Assembly: GCF_022568815.1 (NCBI RefSeq)
Contig: NZ_JAKZHX010000014.1
Location: 100,935-164,934, forward strand
DNA length: 64,000 bases
Source: Undibacterium paludis
Lineage (GTDB): Bacteria > Pseudomonadota > Gammaproteobacteria > Burkholderiales > Burkholderiaceae_D
Direction: 5' to 3'
Shown: positions 25,711-35,366 of the stretch, one piece after another
Position numbering within the stretch: the first letter of the stretch is position 1
Layout: the number at the start of each line of letters is the position of its first letter
The notes under the pieces: model-generated
Told to the model about the DNA's origin: nothing
What the model saw: the letters and a program-made list of their open reading frames with translations, nothing else
The model's database searches: none
Program-made: the position numbers and the translations under genes

Positions 25711-27477
25711 ATGGCATCTTTTACACTGCAAGGCATCCCCGTTTCACGCGGTATCGCAATCGGACGCGCCCATCTGCTGCGTCCGGCAGCGCTGGATGTG
25801 CAACATTATCTGGTCGGGCAAGAGCAGATCGAAGCCGAAGTGCAAAGGCTGCAACAGGCCATCGTCCAGGTCCATAGGGAGTTACAGGCGATCTGGTCAG
25901 ATCTGCCCGCAGACGCGCCAACGGAGCTTGGCGCTTTCATTGACGTCCATGTCCTGATTTTGTCTGATCCCATGATTTCCGAGGCTCCACTCGACATTAT
26001 CCGTACCCGCCACTACAACGCCGAATGGGCCCTGGTCAGCCAGATTGATGAATTGTCTGCGCAGTTCGATGAAATTGAAGATGACTACCTGCGCGAGCGC
26101 AAGGCCGATATCCAGCAAGTCGCCGAGCGTGTACTTAAAGTCCTGACCGGCACTGCAAATGCTACCTCCCGTTCTGACGGTATTGATGAGCGCACGGCGA
26201 ACATGATCGTGGTCGCCCGCGATATTTCACCGGCAGACATGATGCAATTCCGTGATGTTGCTTTTACCGGTTTTGTCACCGACGAAGGCGGCCACAATTC
26301 GCATACCGCCATCGTTTCACGCAGCCTTGGCATACCTGCCGTAGTCGGCATGGGCAATGCATCGCGTCTCATAGAGCAGGATGACTGGCTTATCATCGAC
26401 AGTGACGCCGGTGTCGTCATCGTTGCACCGAGCACCCTGGTGCTAGAGCAATACCGTGACCGCCAGGCCGTGCTGGCCAAGGCCAGGAAGAAGCTGAACA
26501 AGCTCAAGAAGACGCCGGCAATCACGCAGGATGGGGTGGAAATCACCTTGCTGGCAAACATAGAATTGCCGCAGGATGCGGCTCCCGCACTGGAGGCAGG
26601 CGCCAGCGGTGTTGGTCTGTTCCGTTCCGAATTCCTGTTCATGGAAAGCAGTGGCCAGCAACACAAACTACCTACTGAAGAAGAGCAGTTTGAAGCCTAC
26701 CGCACTGCCGTGCAGGCCATGAAAGGGCGGCCAGTCACCATTCGTACCCTGGATGTCGGCGCCGATAAACCGCTCGATACCACCGAGCACAATATCCTCA
26801 ATCCGGCTCTGGGTCTGCGGGCGATTCGTTATTGCCTGGCCGAACCGCAGCTATTCCTGACGCAGTTGCGCGCAATTTTGCGCGCATCCGCTTTTGGCAC
26901 CGTCAAGATATTGATACCGATGATGGCCCATGGCTTTGAAATTGACCAGACCCTGGCCATGATAGAGCAGGCCAAGGCTGAATTGCGTAGAGAAGGCAAG
27001 GATTTCGATGCAAAGATAGCCATCGGTGCCATGATAGAAATACCGGCTGCGGCCCTGTCCCTGCCCATGTTCGTCAAAAAACTCGATTTCCTGTCCGTTG
27101 GTACCAATGACCTGATCCAGTACACGTTGGCAATCGACAGGGCAGACCATGAAGTGGCACATCTGTATGACGATCTGCATCCGGCGATCCTGCAACTCCT
27201 GCAAATGATCATTACGGCTGGTGAGCGCGCCGGCATACCGGTATCCATCTGTGGCGGCATGGCCGGCGACATACGCCTGACGCGTTTGCTGACAGGCATG
27301 GGTTTCCGTGAATTGTCGATGCCGGCTGCCTTGTTGCCAGAGATTAAACAGGAAATCCTCAATACCAGGCTTGATGCCTTGCAGGGCCAGGTGAAGAAGA
27401 TACTGCGCAGCTACGACGCCATCACCATACGCGAGACCCTGGCCGCCATGGGAGGTCAGTTGCCAACCATGCATTAG
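25711..27477 (+). CDS. ptsI: PTS enzyme I (phosphoenolpyruvate-protein phosphotransferase)
   Basis: 588 aa. It autophosphorylates from PEP and donates phosphate to HPr. The active His is His198 in GGHNSHTAIVSRSLGIP. The C-terminal PEP-binding TIM barrel shows GLFRSEFLFM, TIRTLDVGADKPL, NPALGLRAIRY, GAMIEIPAAAL and the FLSVGTNDLIQYTLAIDR motif; the catalytic-Cys segment is PVSICGGMAGD. A strong GGGGGA RBS is present. Together with EIIA and HPr it forms a phosphorelay without a permease. Confidence 0.97.
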   Translation: MASFTLQGIPVSRGIAIGRAHLLRPAALDVQHYLVGQEQIEAEVQRLQQAIVQVHRELQAIWSDLPADAPTELGAFIDVHVLILSDPMISEAPLDIIRTRHYNAEWALVSQIDELSAQFDEIEDDYLRERKADIQQVAERVLKVLTGTANATSRSDGIDERTANMIVVARDISPADMMQFRDVAFTGFVTDEGGHNSHTAIVSRSLGIPAVVGMGNASRLIEQDDWLIIDSDAGVVIVAPSTLVLEQYRDRQAVLAKARKKLNKLKKTPAITQDGVEITLLANIELPQDAAPALEAGASGVGLFRSEFLFMESSGQQHKLPTEEEQFEAYRTAVQAMKGRPVTIRTLDVGADKPLDTTEHNILNPALGLRAIRYCLAEPQLFLTQLRAILRASAFGTVKILIPMMAHGFEIDQTLAMIEQAKAELRREGKDFDAKIAIGAMIEIPAAALSLPMFVKKLDFLSVGTNDLIQYTLAIDRADHEVAHLYDDLHPAILQLLQMIITAGERAGIPVSICGGMAGDIRLTRLLTGMGFRELSMPAALLPEIKQEILNTRLDALQGQVKKILRSYDAITIRETLAAMGGQLPTMH

Positions 27478-27545
27478 ACTGATTACCGATGCGGGAGTGT
27501 CAGCAGTTTGACGTTGCCACCCCGTTTGGTTTATCCTTTGCATAT

Positions 27546-27621
27546 TGCGCCGATTTGAAAATCAGCTTGCGGGCGCGGTTCGGAAAACATCCCGAATGAT
27601 AAATACGGCTAAAGCGAGCTT
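27546..27621 (+). promoter_or_regulatory. SAM-II riboswitch (long-loop form) upstream of metX
   Basis: P1 is GCGCC (27547-27551) with GGCGC (27572-27576). The loop starts GATTTG and contains AGCTTGC (27564-27570), which pairs with GCGAGCT (27614-27620, one G-U) to make the P2 pseudoknot. The conserved TGATAAAT (27597-27604) and GCTAAA (27608-27613) match the SAM-II core. An extra hairpin TTCGG/CCGAA (27579-27596) sits between P1 and the core, as in the long-loop variant. It would sense S-adenosylmethionine and lower metX expression. The aptamer ends about 90 nt before the metX ATG, farther than in SAM-II elements that mask the RBS directly. Confidence 0.85.
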
Positions 27622-27709
27622 GAATGCAGCTTTCCCTTCCCCACATTCAGCCCATCTTTTAGCCTTCCTGAGTTTTTTGATAACGGGTTCAATCCCGATG
27701 GAAGAGTGT

Positions 27710-28885
27710 ATGTCATCCTCACCTGGATCAGTTGGTATCGTCACGCCACAAGCGTTTCAATTCGACGAGCCTTTGGCCTTGCAAAACGGCACGTCGATTG
27801 CCGCTTACACCCTGATGGTGGAAACCTATGGTCAGCTCAATGCCGACAAATCCAATGCAGTCCTGATCTGCCATGCCTTGAATGCCTCACACCATGTGGC
27901 CGGCGTATATGCTGACCAGCCCAAGAATGTAGGCTGGTGGGACAATATGGTCGGGCCCGGCAAACCGGTCGATACCAACAGGTTTTTTGTCATCGGCGTC
28001 AATAACCTGGGTTCCTGCTTTGGTTCTACCGGCCCCATGCACACCAATCCCGCTACGGGCAAGCCATATGGTGCTGATTTCCCTGTCGTGACCGTGGAAG
28101 ACTGGGTCAATGCCCAGGCCAGGCTGGCTGATCGCATGGGTATTACACAATTTGCTGCAGTCATGGGCGGCTCTCTGGGGGGCATGCAGGCTCTGGCATG
28201 GAGTATTCTGTACCCGGACCGATTGCGTCATTGCGTGGTGGTGGCGTCTACTCCCAAGCTGTCGGCACAGAATATCGCCTTCAATGATGTGGCGCGCCAG
28301 GCGATCCTGACTGACCCTGATTTTCACGGTGGTGATTTCTACGCCCACAATGTTGTGCCGCGCCGTGGTTTGCGGGTGGCGCGCATGATAGGTCATATCA
28401 CCTATCTGTCCGATGATGACATGGCAGAAAAATTTGGCCGTGACCTGAAAGGGGGCGACTACCAGTTTGGCTACGGTGTCGACTTTGAAATTGAATCTTA
28501 CCTGCGCTATCAGGGGGATAAATTTTCGGATTATTTTGATGCAAATACCTATTTGCTGATTACCAAGGCACTTGATTATTTCGATCCGGCCCGTCATACA
28601 GGTGGCGACCTCGGTAAGGCATTGGCAAATACCAAGGCAAAGTTCCTGCTTGCATCATTCACGACGGACTGGCGTTTTTCACCTGAGCGCAGTCGCGAAA
28701 TCGTCAAGGCACTGGTCAGCAACAAGCGCACTGTCAGCTATGCAGAAATCGATGCGCCGCATGGCCATGATGCCTTCCTGCTCGATGACTCGCGTTACCT
28801 GAGCCTGATTGCTGCGTATTATCGGCGCATTGATGCAGAATTACAGAGCGGCTTAAAAGCAGATTCGCAGGGAGCGCAAGCATGA
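27710..28885 (+). CDS. metX: Homoserine O-acyltransferase (MetX)
   Basis: 391 aa from ATG 27710, which has GGAAGAG 4 nt upstream; ATG 27698 is in frame but its RBS is poor. Alpha/beta-hydrolase fold with the nucleophile Ser in [12 protein letters not shown] and the catalytic His in [12 protein letters not shown]. It acylates homoserine in the first committed step of methionine synthesis; acetyl versus succinyl donor cannot be decided here. Its stop overlaps the metW start. The leader holds a SAM-II riboswitch and a small CGGG/CCCG hairpin just before the RBS. Confidence 0.95.
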   Translation: MSSSPGSVGIVTPQAFQFDEPLALQNGTSIAAYTLMVETYGQLNADKSNAVLICHALNASHHVAGVYADQPKNVGWWDNMVGPGKPVDTNRFFVIGVNNLGSCFGSTGPMHTNPATGKPYGADFPVVTVEDWVNAQARLADRMGITQFAAVMGGSLGGMQALAWSILYPDRLRHCVVVASTPKLSAQNIAFNDVARQAILTDPDFHGGDFYAHNVVPRRGLRVARMIGHITYLSDDDMAEKFGRDLKGGDYQFGYGVDFEIESYLRYQGDKFSDYFDANTYLLITKALDYFDPARHTGGDLGKALANTKAKFLLASFTTDWRFSPERSREIVKALVSNKRTVSYAEIDAPHGHDAFLLDDSRYLSLIAAYYRRIDAELQSGLKADSQGAQA

Positions 28886-29490
28886 ATTTTTCCGAATTAA
28901 ACATTTTGCGACCAGACCTGGCTTTCATCGCACACTGGATCAAGCCGCAGGCACAAGTACTCGACGTCGGCTGTGGCGATGGCGTCATGCTTGATTACCT
29001 GCAAAGCGACAAGCAATGCAATGGTTATGGTATAGAAATCGCTGATGACAAGGTGCTCGCCTGCGCGACGCGCGGCGTGAATGTCATACAGCAGGACATG
29101 GAAAATGGCCTGGGCATGTTTGAAGACAATGCTTTCGATACCGTCATGTGCCTGTCTTCATTGCAGATGATGAAACATGTTGAACCCTTGTTGCGTGACA
29201 TTGCCAGGGTAGGGCGCGAAGCGATCGTTTCCTTCCCTAATTTTGGTTACTGGCCGCATCGTACGGCTTTGATACGGGGCAAGATGCCGGTATCGAAGTC
29301 CCTGCCTTACCAATGGTATGACACGCCCAATGTACGTTGCGCTACGATAGAAGATTTTGCGGACCTGGCGACAGAAGTTGGCCTGGAGGTACTTGAGTGC
29401 GTTGCTTTGCATGAAGGGCGACCAGTGACCTGGCTGCCCAATTTGCGTGGCAGTCTTGCCGTGTTCCGTTTGCGGAAGAAATCTGCCTGA
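28882..29490 (+). CDS. metW: Methionine biosynthesis protein MetW
   Basis: 202 aa class I methyltransferase-fold protein. Motif I is [15 protein letters not shown], followed by [15 protein letters not shown] and [16 protein letters not shown]. MetW is needed with MetX for homoserine acylation in proteobacteria. The ATG overlaps the metX stop (ATGA), giving translational coupling and shared control by the riboswitch. Confidence 0.96.
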   Translation: MNFSELNILRPDLAFIAHWIKPQAQVLDVGCGDGVMLDYLQSDKQCNGYGIEIADDKVLACATRGVNVIQQDMENGLGMFEDNAFDTVMCLSSLQMMKHVEPLLRDIARVGREAIVSFPNFGYWPHRTALIRGKMPVSKSLPYQWYDTPNVRCATIEDFADLATEVGLEVLECVALHEGRPVTWLPNLRGSLAVFRLRKKSA

Positions 29491-29537
29491 TTCCTGAGTG
29501 TGTTACTGTATTGATTCCCGCGCTGTTACCCGTGCCT

Positions 29538-29568
29538 GAAATTTTAAAGGCTTCATCTTTAAAATTTC
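29538..29568. repeat. AT-rich perfect inverted repeat after metW
   Basis: GAAATTTTAAAG (29538-29549) and its exact complement CTTTAAAATTTC (29557-29568) are separated by 7 nt. It lies 47 bp past metW and 52 bp before the M48 protease start. No U-tract follows, so it may be a weak terminator or a protein site controlling the protease gene. Confidence 0.6.
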
Positions 29569-29620
29569 GCCATTGACTTCATTTGGTGCGTATAAAATTG
29601 CCTTTTTTGTTGAAATTGCC

Positions 29621-30523
29621 ATGAAACCGATTTATTCAGCATTTGTATTGTCCAGCCTGTTGGTCTTTGCCACGGGTGCAACAGCACATGGCGACACACC
29701 ACAAGATGGTGTCAAGGTCGGGGACATGTCCATCATGCGCAAATTTGCGCCTACCGGTGCACTGGAGCAGCAGGCTGCAGCACAATATGCGCAAACCATG
29801 CGCCAGGCAGAACAGAAAAATGCCCTGGGACCGGACAATAATGCCCAGGTGATACGTTTGCGGGCAATTGCAGACAAAATCATTCCCCATGCGCTGAAGT
29901 GGAATGACCGCTCCAAGCAATGGAAATGGGAAATCAACCTGATCGGCTCCAAGCAAATCAATGCGTACTGCATGCCCGGCGGGAAGATTGCTTTCTATAC
30001 CGGCATACTGGATACCCTGAAATTGACCGACGACGAAGTCGCTATCGTCATGGGGCACGAAATTGCCCATGCCCTGCGTGAGCACGGGGCAGAGAGGGCT
30101 GGCAAGGCAACGGTGGCCAATCTTGGTGTCAAAGCCGCTGAAATCTGGGCCAGCTACAAAGGCTATAACCCGAATGTGGTGGGTAGTGCCGCTGGCGGTC
30201 TGGCACAAGTCAGCATGCTTGCATTTTCTCGTGGCGATGAAACCGAGGCAGACATCGTCGGCCTTGATATTGCCGCCCGTGCCGGTTTTGATCCACGCGC
30301 CGGTGTCACACTCTGGCAGAAAATGGGCATGATCAACAAGAATTCACCACCGCAATGGCTCTCTACCCATCCGGCTGGCAAGTCAAGGATAGAAGAAATC
30401 AAACGCCACTTCCCTGAAGTCATGCCGCTGTATGCGCATGCAAAAGGGGTCAGCATCAGCTCGCTTCCACCATATCAAACCAATGTAAAAAACATTGCCC
30501 CCGTCATATATTCGGCAAATTGA
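29621..30523 (+). CDS. Periplasmic M48 family metalloprotease
   Basis: 300 aa from ATG 29621. The signal peptide ends near GATAHGD. Zinc protease motif HEIAHALREHGAE supplies two His and the catalytic Glu, and the third ligand Glu is in SRGDETEADIVGLDIAARAGFDPRAG. LSTHPAGKSRIEEIK is the family C-terminal motif. It is shorter than BepA, with no TPR domain, and resembles LoiP/YcaL-type envelope quality-control proteases. Monocistronic. Confidence 0.93.
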   Translation: MKPIYSAFVLSSLLVFATGATAHGDTPQDGVKVGDMSIMRKFAPTGALEQQAAAQYAQTMRQAEQKNALGPDNNAQVIRLRAIADKIIPHALKWNDRSKQWKWEINLIGSKQINAYCMPGGKIAFYTGILDTLKLTDDEVAIVMGHEIAHALREHGAERAGKATVANLGVKAAEIWASYKGYNPNVVGSAAGGLAQVSMLAFSRGDETEADIVGLDIAARAGFDPRAGVTLWQKMGMINKNSPPQWLSTHPAGKSRIEEIKRHFPEVMPLYAHAKGVSISSLPPYQTNVKNIAPVIYSAN

Positions 30524-31048
30524 ATAGATTTACACTTAAATAAAGTATAAAAATTACAATTTGTGGCGCAATTGTGACAAAAAATTGCCAGTAGAATCAC
30601 TTTGTCATCATCCTTTCACAATTGGATGGGACACTCTGCAAGTTCAAAATTTTATGTGTTAGACTATTTTCACATATCAAAATATCTGGATGCAGTAGAT
30701 TGCCGCGAGCAAATTACTGAAAACAAAAGATGTCACAAGGAGATAGGCGCACTGTAAAAAGTCCGTCTGTTTTTTGTTTGGAAATAGCAATCGTTTGCGC
30801 AGGGCAGAAATAAAGATTTTTGAAAATAGCAATCGTTTGCGCGGCCAGGAAGCCTGTTTATATTTCCACTGTGGCATGTCTTTTCAGGTCTTTGTTGTGG
30901 AATTACAACCGGTTACAAAATAAATGCCAAAAAAACTGGCAAAGAACAAGCGGTGAAGGGGATGTCATCAGGCAGTTGTGATGGCTTGAGATGATAAACG
31001 GGGTTTTGCACTAATTTTTTCCATTTGTAAAATGATTCGGGAGCTTTA
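30524..31048. other. Long AT-rich leader/promoter region of the TonB receptor
   Basis: 525 bp with no credible gene; a 66-codon minus-strand ORF is made partly of the two direct repeats. It carries two operator-like repeats (listed separately) and an RBS GGGAG before 31049. The first 120 bp are AT-rich and contain CAATTGTGACAAAAAATTGCC, with weak symmetry. A promoter is expected here but I cannot place it. Confidence 0.6.
30787..30842. promoter_or_regulatory. Two LacI-family-like operators, 42 bp apart
   Basis: GCAATCGTTTGCGC occurs at 30787-30800 and again at 30829-30842, each within a shared run of about 20 bp that begins GAAATAGC/AATAGC. The core GCAAtCGtTTGC is near-palindromic and resembles operators of LacI-family sugar regulators. 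Spacing is exactly 42 bp, four turns of B-DNA, so two dimers would sit on one face. They lie 207-262 bp before the TonB receptor start. Confidence 0.6.
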
Positions 31049-33433
31049 ATGAAACAATCAAACAAATCGTCCGCATTTCCATCGCGTTTGTCGATGGTTG
31101 CAGTCGCATGCCAACTGGTATGCCTGAGCATGTCCTCAGCCTATGCGCAGCAGACAGAATCCAATGAACAGCCAGATGCAAACCGCGTCACCATCACCGG
31201 CAAAAAAGTCGGTATGGGTCTGATGGTGCAAGAAAATGCACCCAAGGCACGCAGTACGATTACTGCTGAGGAATTGGCCAAACAGCGTCCCACAGGCAAT
31301 GCTTATGAAGCGCTGGAATTGATGCCTGCGGTCAACAGCTACAACTACGATGCAACGGGTTTGTTTGGTGGCGGTTTGACATTGCGCGGTTTTAACAGCG
31401 ACCAGATCGGTGCGACCATCAATGGTGTTCCTGTCAATGATTCTGGTAGTTTCTCTGTATTTCCACAAGAATTCGTTGATCAGGAAAACACCTGTACTCA
31501 ATTTGTTACCCAGGGTTCTACCGATGTGGATTCTCCACAGATCGGTGCGACCGGTGGTAACTTCGGTATCACGACTTGCGACCCTGCCAAAGAAAAACGT
31601 TTCCGCGTCATGCAGACTCTGGGTGGTCTGAAGCTGTCCAAGACTTATGTACGTTATGACACCGGTTTGTGGGGTGATGGCCGTTCCCGTTTCTTCATTT
31701 CTGCTTCCCATGCACAGGCAGACAAATGGAAGGGTGAAGGCGGCGCTGACCGTAACCACGTTGACGCTGGTTACCGCATCGATTTCGACAAGTTCAATTC
31801 CATCAATGCAGTAGTGTTGTATAACCGTGCGATCAACCAGAACATCAGCACTTTCAATCTGGCTGACCTGGCAAAAAATGGTTATTACTATGACTACTCG
31901 ACCAAATTCATCGGTCACGTTACTCCGACCAAGGGTAAGGCTGATAACGATCCTAGCCAGGCGAATGCCGACACTTTCTACCAATTGACAAAAAATCCGT
32001 TTGAAAACGTGATTGCTTCCGTCACCGGTAAATTCCGAATTGGTGAAAACACGGACGTTAAAGTCATTCCTTACTACTGGTATGGTTATGGTACAGGCGG
32101 CGTACAGCAACGTCTGCAAACTGAATCTGCGTTCCTGAATCAAACTACAGGCAAGCTGACTGCCGGTGTCGATCTGAACGGCGACGGCGATACACTGGAC
32201 AAAGTGATTGTTGCCAACAGTAGCGTGACACGTACCAACCGCCCTGGTGTGACTGCTTCTATCGTTCATACTATCGACAACCACCAGATCCTGGCTGGTG
32301 TATGGTACGAACGTGCAACGCACGAACAGTTCGGCCCTATGGTTGCCGTTGATGCCAATGGTAACGCTGCCGACATCTGGTTGAAAGACGGCCGCATCAC
32401 ACGTCCTGACGGTACACCTTTCCAAAGCCGTGACTGGAAAACCATCAGTACTGCTTATCAGTTCTCCCTGCAAGACACCATCAGCCTGTTGAATGACAAG
32501 CTGAGTATCAACGTCGGTGTACGTGTGCCAACCATGAAACGTGACTTCACCAACTATGCGAATGAAGGCACCAACTCAGGCACGACTTACAATATCGAAC
32601 GCAGCTACACCAAGGCCTTGCCACAACTGGGTGCACGCTATCAGATCGATAACAACAATCAGATCTTCGCCAGCCTGGCACGTAACATGAAGGTACCGCC
32701 AAACTTTGTCTATGCAACGACAAATAACGCGAAAATCAACCCTGATGGTAGCGTCGGTTTCGTCGAAGTACCGCCAGAAACCTCTTATAACTTCGATTTG
32801 GGCTATCGCCTGCAAAGCGATAAGTTGACTGCTCAGGCAACAGTTTATACAGTCGACTTTACTGACCGCCAGGCAACTGCTTATGATCCGGTCGCTAACC
32901 AAAGCTCGGTTGTCAATGTCGGTAAGGTAAAAACCAAAGGCTTTGAAGTTGAACTGGGTAACACACCTGTCAACGGCTGGTCTTTCTATGGTTCCGTTGG
33001 TTATGCGAAGAGCGAAATCAAAGATGATCTGCTCGTGGCAAAAAATGTGTACCTGCCAACAGCTGGCAAGGCAATGACTTTGACGCCTGAATGGAAGGCT
33101 GGTCTGAGCGCACAGTATGAAACAGCCGTCTGGTACACACGTCTGAAAATGAAATACACAGGCGGCCAGTTTGCCACCATGACGAATGATGAATTCGTAC
33201 CTGGTTACACACTGCTGGGTTTTGATGCTGGTTATCAATTCCCGAACACCAGCTGGCTCAAAAAGCCAACGGTGCGTCTGAGCGTCAGCAATATCACGAA
33301 CGAAAAATACCGTAACCCATCCAGCTTCAACATCACCAATGCAACGGCCTATCCTGGCGCGGCTGCAAAAGGTGTGTTCTACTACCTCGGTGCACCACGC
33401 TTTACATCGGTTACCCTGTCTGCAGATTTCTGA
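31049..33433 (+). CDS. TonB-dependent outer-membrane receptor
   Basis: 794 aa. The signal peptide ends near SAYAQQ; the likely TonB box is around NRVTITGKK. The plug (about 55-175) includes the GFNSDQIGATINGVPVNDSGSF segment. The beta-barrel ends in an aromatic residue (TLSADF), as outer-membrane proteins do, after FEVELGNTPVNGWSFYGSVG and PTVRLSVSNITNEKYRNP. No N-terminal STN domain is present, so it is not a sigma/FecR-coupled transducer. The ligand is unknown. The upstream LacI-like operators suggest a carbohydrate, and the downstream 5'-nucleotidase lipoprotein suggests a phosphate ester or nucleotide. Confidence 0.93.
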   Translation: MKQSNKSSAFPSRLSMVAVACQLVCLSMSSAYAQQTESNEQPDANRVTITGKKVGMGLMVQENAPKARSTITAEELAKQRPTGNAYEALELMPAVNSYNYDATGLFGGGLTLRGFNSDQIGATINGVPVNDSGSFSVFPQEFVDQENTCTQFVTQGSTDVDSPQIGATGGNFGITTCDPAKEKRFRVMQTLGGLKLSKTYVRYDTGLWGDGRSRFFISASHAQADKWKGEGGADRNHVDAGYRIDFDKFNSINAVVLYNRAINQNISTFNLADLAKNGYYYDYSTKFIGHVTPTKGKADNDPSQANADTFYQLTKNPFENVIASVTGKFRIGENTDVKVIPYYWYGYGTGGVQQRLQTESAFLNQTTGKLTAGVDLNGDGDTLDKVIVANSSVTRTNRPGVTASIVHTIDNHQILAGVWYERATHEQFGPMVAVDANGNAADIWLKDGRITRPDGTPFQSRDWKTISTAYQFSLQDTISLLNDKLSINVGVRVPTMKRDFTNYANEGTNSGTTYNIERSYTKALPQLGARYQIDNNNQIFASLARNMKVPPNFVYATTNNAKINPDGSVGFVEVPPETSYNFDLGYRLQSDKLTAQATVYTVDFTDRQATAYDPVANQSSVVNVGKVKTKGFEVELGNTPVNGWSFYGSVGYAKSEIKDDLLVAKNVYLPTAGKAMTLTPEWKAGLSAQYETAVWYTRLKMKYTGGQFATMTNDEFVPGYTLLGFDAGYQFPNTSWLKKPTVRLSVSNITNEKYRNPSSFNITNATAYPGAAAKGVFYYLGAPRFTSVTLSADF

Positions 33434-33487
33434 TCTGAAGACGTGATGCTGTGAAACAGCGATTTCGCAGCGAACCGGTATGCTTTA

Positions 33488-33522
33488 AACCTGCAACAAG
33501 TTTTCTTGTTGCAGGTTTTTTC
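33488..33522 (+). terminator. Rho-independent terminator of the TonB receptor gene
   Basis: Perfect 13-bp stem (33488-33500 and 33505-33517), TTTT loop, followed by a run of T. It separates the receptor gene from the 5'-nucleotidase gene that begins 23 bp later, so the latter is either read through or has a promoter inside this short gap. Confidence 0.93.
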
Positions 33523-33544
33523 ATTTGAATTTGAAAAACTTGCC

Positions 33545-35296
33545 ATGCAAAAGTTAAAACCGACCTTGAGATTGATCCTTACACTGAGTTTGTTCGGCCT
33601 GTTTGCCGCCTGTACAACGACAAATACAGCGAACAATTCTGCAGCCAGCGCAGCCAAAACCGTCACCACGGACATCACTATTTTCAGTATCAATGATTTT
33701 CATGGCAACTTGCAGTCCGACCAGCCTGTGCCTTATATGGCCAGCAAGGATGATGCAGCGCATCCGGGTATAAAAATTTCTGCGCCAGCAGGCGGTTATG
33801 CTTTTCTGACGTCGAAACTCAATGAGCGCCGCCAGGCAGTGGGGGCCAGCATCCTGGTTGGCGCCGGTGACCTGATCGGCGCATCGCCCATGGGTACGGC
33901 ATTGCTCAAGGACGAGCCAGTGATAGAGGCATTGAATCGTCTCAATCTGTCCGTTACCGCGATCGGCAATCATGAGTTTGACAATGGTACGGCAGACCTG
34001 ATGCGCAAGATCAAGGGCGATTGCCCGGCGACAGGATGTGCCTATGCCGGCTTCAGTGGCGCCCGCTTTCCCTATCTGGGAGCAAATGTGCATGAGCAGG
34101 GTAGTGACAAGCCGTGGCTGACGCCTTACGTGATACGCCAGGTCGGTGATGTCAAAGTCGGTTTCATTGGTGCGGTGACTTCTGATGTCCCCAACCTGGT
34201 CGCCGGTGATGCCGTCAAGCACCTGCGCTTTGAAGACGAGGCGACAGCGATCAACCGCTATGTGCCGGAACTGCAGAAACAGGGTGTTGCTGCCATCGTG
34301 GTTTTGATACATGAAGGTGCCATCTACAAGGGTTCAGAAAATGATCCGACCTATCGTTGTGAAGGTTTGCAAGGGCCTATCATTGAAATCAGCAAAAAAC
34401 TGGACAAGGCGATCAGTCTGGTGGTGTCTGGTCATTCGCATCAGGGTTATACCTGCAAGATCGATGGTCGACTGGTAGTGCAGGGGCGCAGTTACGGTAG
34501 TTTCCTGACAGAGTCGACGTTGACCATAGACCGTGCCAGCAACCAGGTCATCAAGGCAGTTGCGGTTAATCATCTGATCGACCAGAAAGTGATAAAACCT
34601 GATCAGGCTGCTCAGCAACTGGTCGATCAGGTAGCGGCACAGACGGCCGGTCTGCGCCAGCGTCCGGTCGCCAGACTCAGTGCTCCTCTGCTGCGTGGTA
34701 GTGAGGGAGGTGCATTTGACAGTGCACTGGGCAATATCATTGCTGACGCCCAGCTTCACATGGGGCAACACGCCGGCGGTGCTGATCTGTCCTTCATGAA
34801 TGCCGGCGGCATACGCAGTGATGTGCCTTCAGGCAAACCACAAGCTGCGGTCGAGCTGACTTATGGCGACTTGTATGCAGCACAGCCATTTGGCAACAAC
34901 ATTGTCCGCATGAAATTGACTGGTGCACAAATCATGACCTTGTTGCAGCAGCAGTGGCTGGGCCGTGCTGTTGATGATCCGAAAAAACTGTTTGTCTCTC
35001 ACACGATGAGCTATAGCTGGGATCCTCAGGCAGCCATAGAGCAACGTATCAGGGATGTCAAAATCAAGGGCAAACCTTTGGATCTGAACCAGCAATATAG
35101 CGTCGTGGTCAACAGCTTCCTGGCAGATGGTGGCGACGGTTTCGTCGTTCTCAAGCAAGGCCAGGATCGTGAGCTGATAGGTCGTGACCTGGAGGCTTTC
35201 GAGTCCTATGTGAGGGAGCAGGGCAGCCGTTTGACAGAGGTCAAACGTGACCGTGTCAAGCGAATCTCAGATGGAGTTTCCAAACATGCCAAATAG
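33545..35296 (+). CDS. Lipoprotein 5'-nucleotidase/metallophosphatase (UshA-like)
   Basis: 583 aa from ATG 33545. The signal peptide ends in LFAAC, a lipobox-like site giving a lipidated Cys near residue 20. The calcineurin-like metallophosphatase domain shows FSINDFHGNLQ, GAGDLIGASP, IGNHEFDNG and VSGHSHQGYTC. The C-terminal 5'-nucleotidase domain shows MNAGGIRSDVPSG and YGDLYAAQPFGNNIV. It would hydrolyse nucleotides or related phosphate esters at the cell surface or in the periplasm for salvage. Confidence 0.93.
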   Translation: MQKLKPTLRLILTLSLFGLFAACTTTNTANNSAASAAKTVTTDITIFSINDFHGNLQSDQPVPYMASKDDAAHPGIKISAPAGGYAFLTSKLNERRQAVGASILVGAGDLIGASPMGTALLKDEPVIEALNRLNLSVTAIGNHEFDNGTADLMRKIKGDCPATGCAYAGFSGARFPYLGANVHEQGSDKPWLTPYVIRQVGDVKVGFIGAVTSDVPNLVAGDAVKHLRFEDEATAINRYVPELQKQGVAAIVVLIHEGAIYKGSENDPTYRCEGLQGPIIEISKKLDKAISLVVSGHSHQGYTCKIDGRLVVQGRSYGSFLTESTLTIDRASNQVIKAVAVNHLIDQKVIKPDQAAQQLVDQVAAQTAGLRQRPVARLSAPLLRGSEGGAFDSALGNIIADAQLHMGQHAGGADLSFMNAGGIRSDVPSGKPQAAVELTYGDLYAAQPFGNNIVRMKLTGAQIMTLLQQQWLGRAVDDPKKLFVSHTMSYSWDPQAAIEQRIRDVKIKGKPLDLNQQYSVVVNSFLADGGDGFVVLKQGQDRELIGRDLEAFESYVREQGSRLTEVKRDRVKRISDGVSKHAK

Positions 35297-35315
35297 AATC
35301 TGCTGTTAGGCTGGG

Positions 35316-35353
35316 AACCGCATTCTCGTACACTACGGCAAGAGAATGCGGTT
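35316..35353. terminator. Hairpin between convergent genes
   Basis: AACCGCATTCTC (35316-35327) and its exact complement (35342-35353) flank a 14-nt loop in the 70-bp gap between the 5'-nucleotidase and the convergent secreted-protein gene. No clear T-tract on either side, so termination efficiency is uncertain. Confidence 0.55.
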
Positions 35354-35366
35354 AGTGATAGAGATA

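Noticed and set aside
30677..30877. 66-codon minus-strand ORF in the TonB receptor leader
   Set aside because: Its repeated peptide RKRLLF is just the translation of the two operator-like direct repeats; no RBS.
31136..32473. 445-codon open frame antisense to the TonB receptor
   Set aside because: Lies wholly inside a well-supported receptor gene on the other strand, with no recognisable domain or RBS; a shadow of codon bias.
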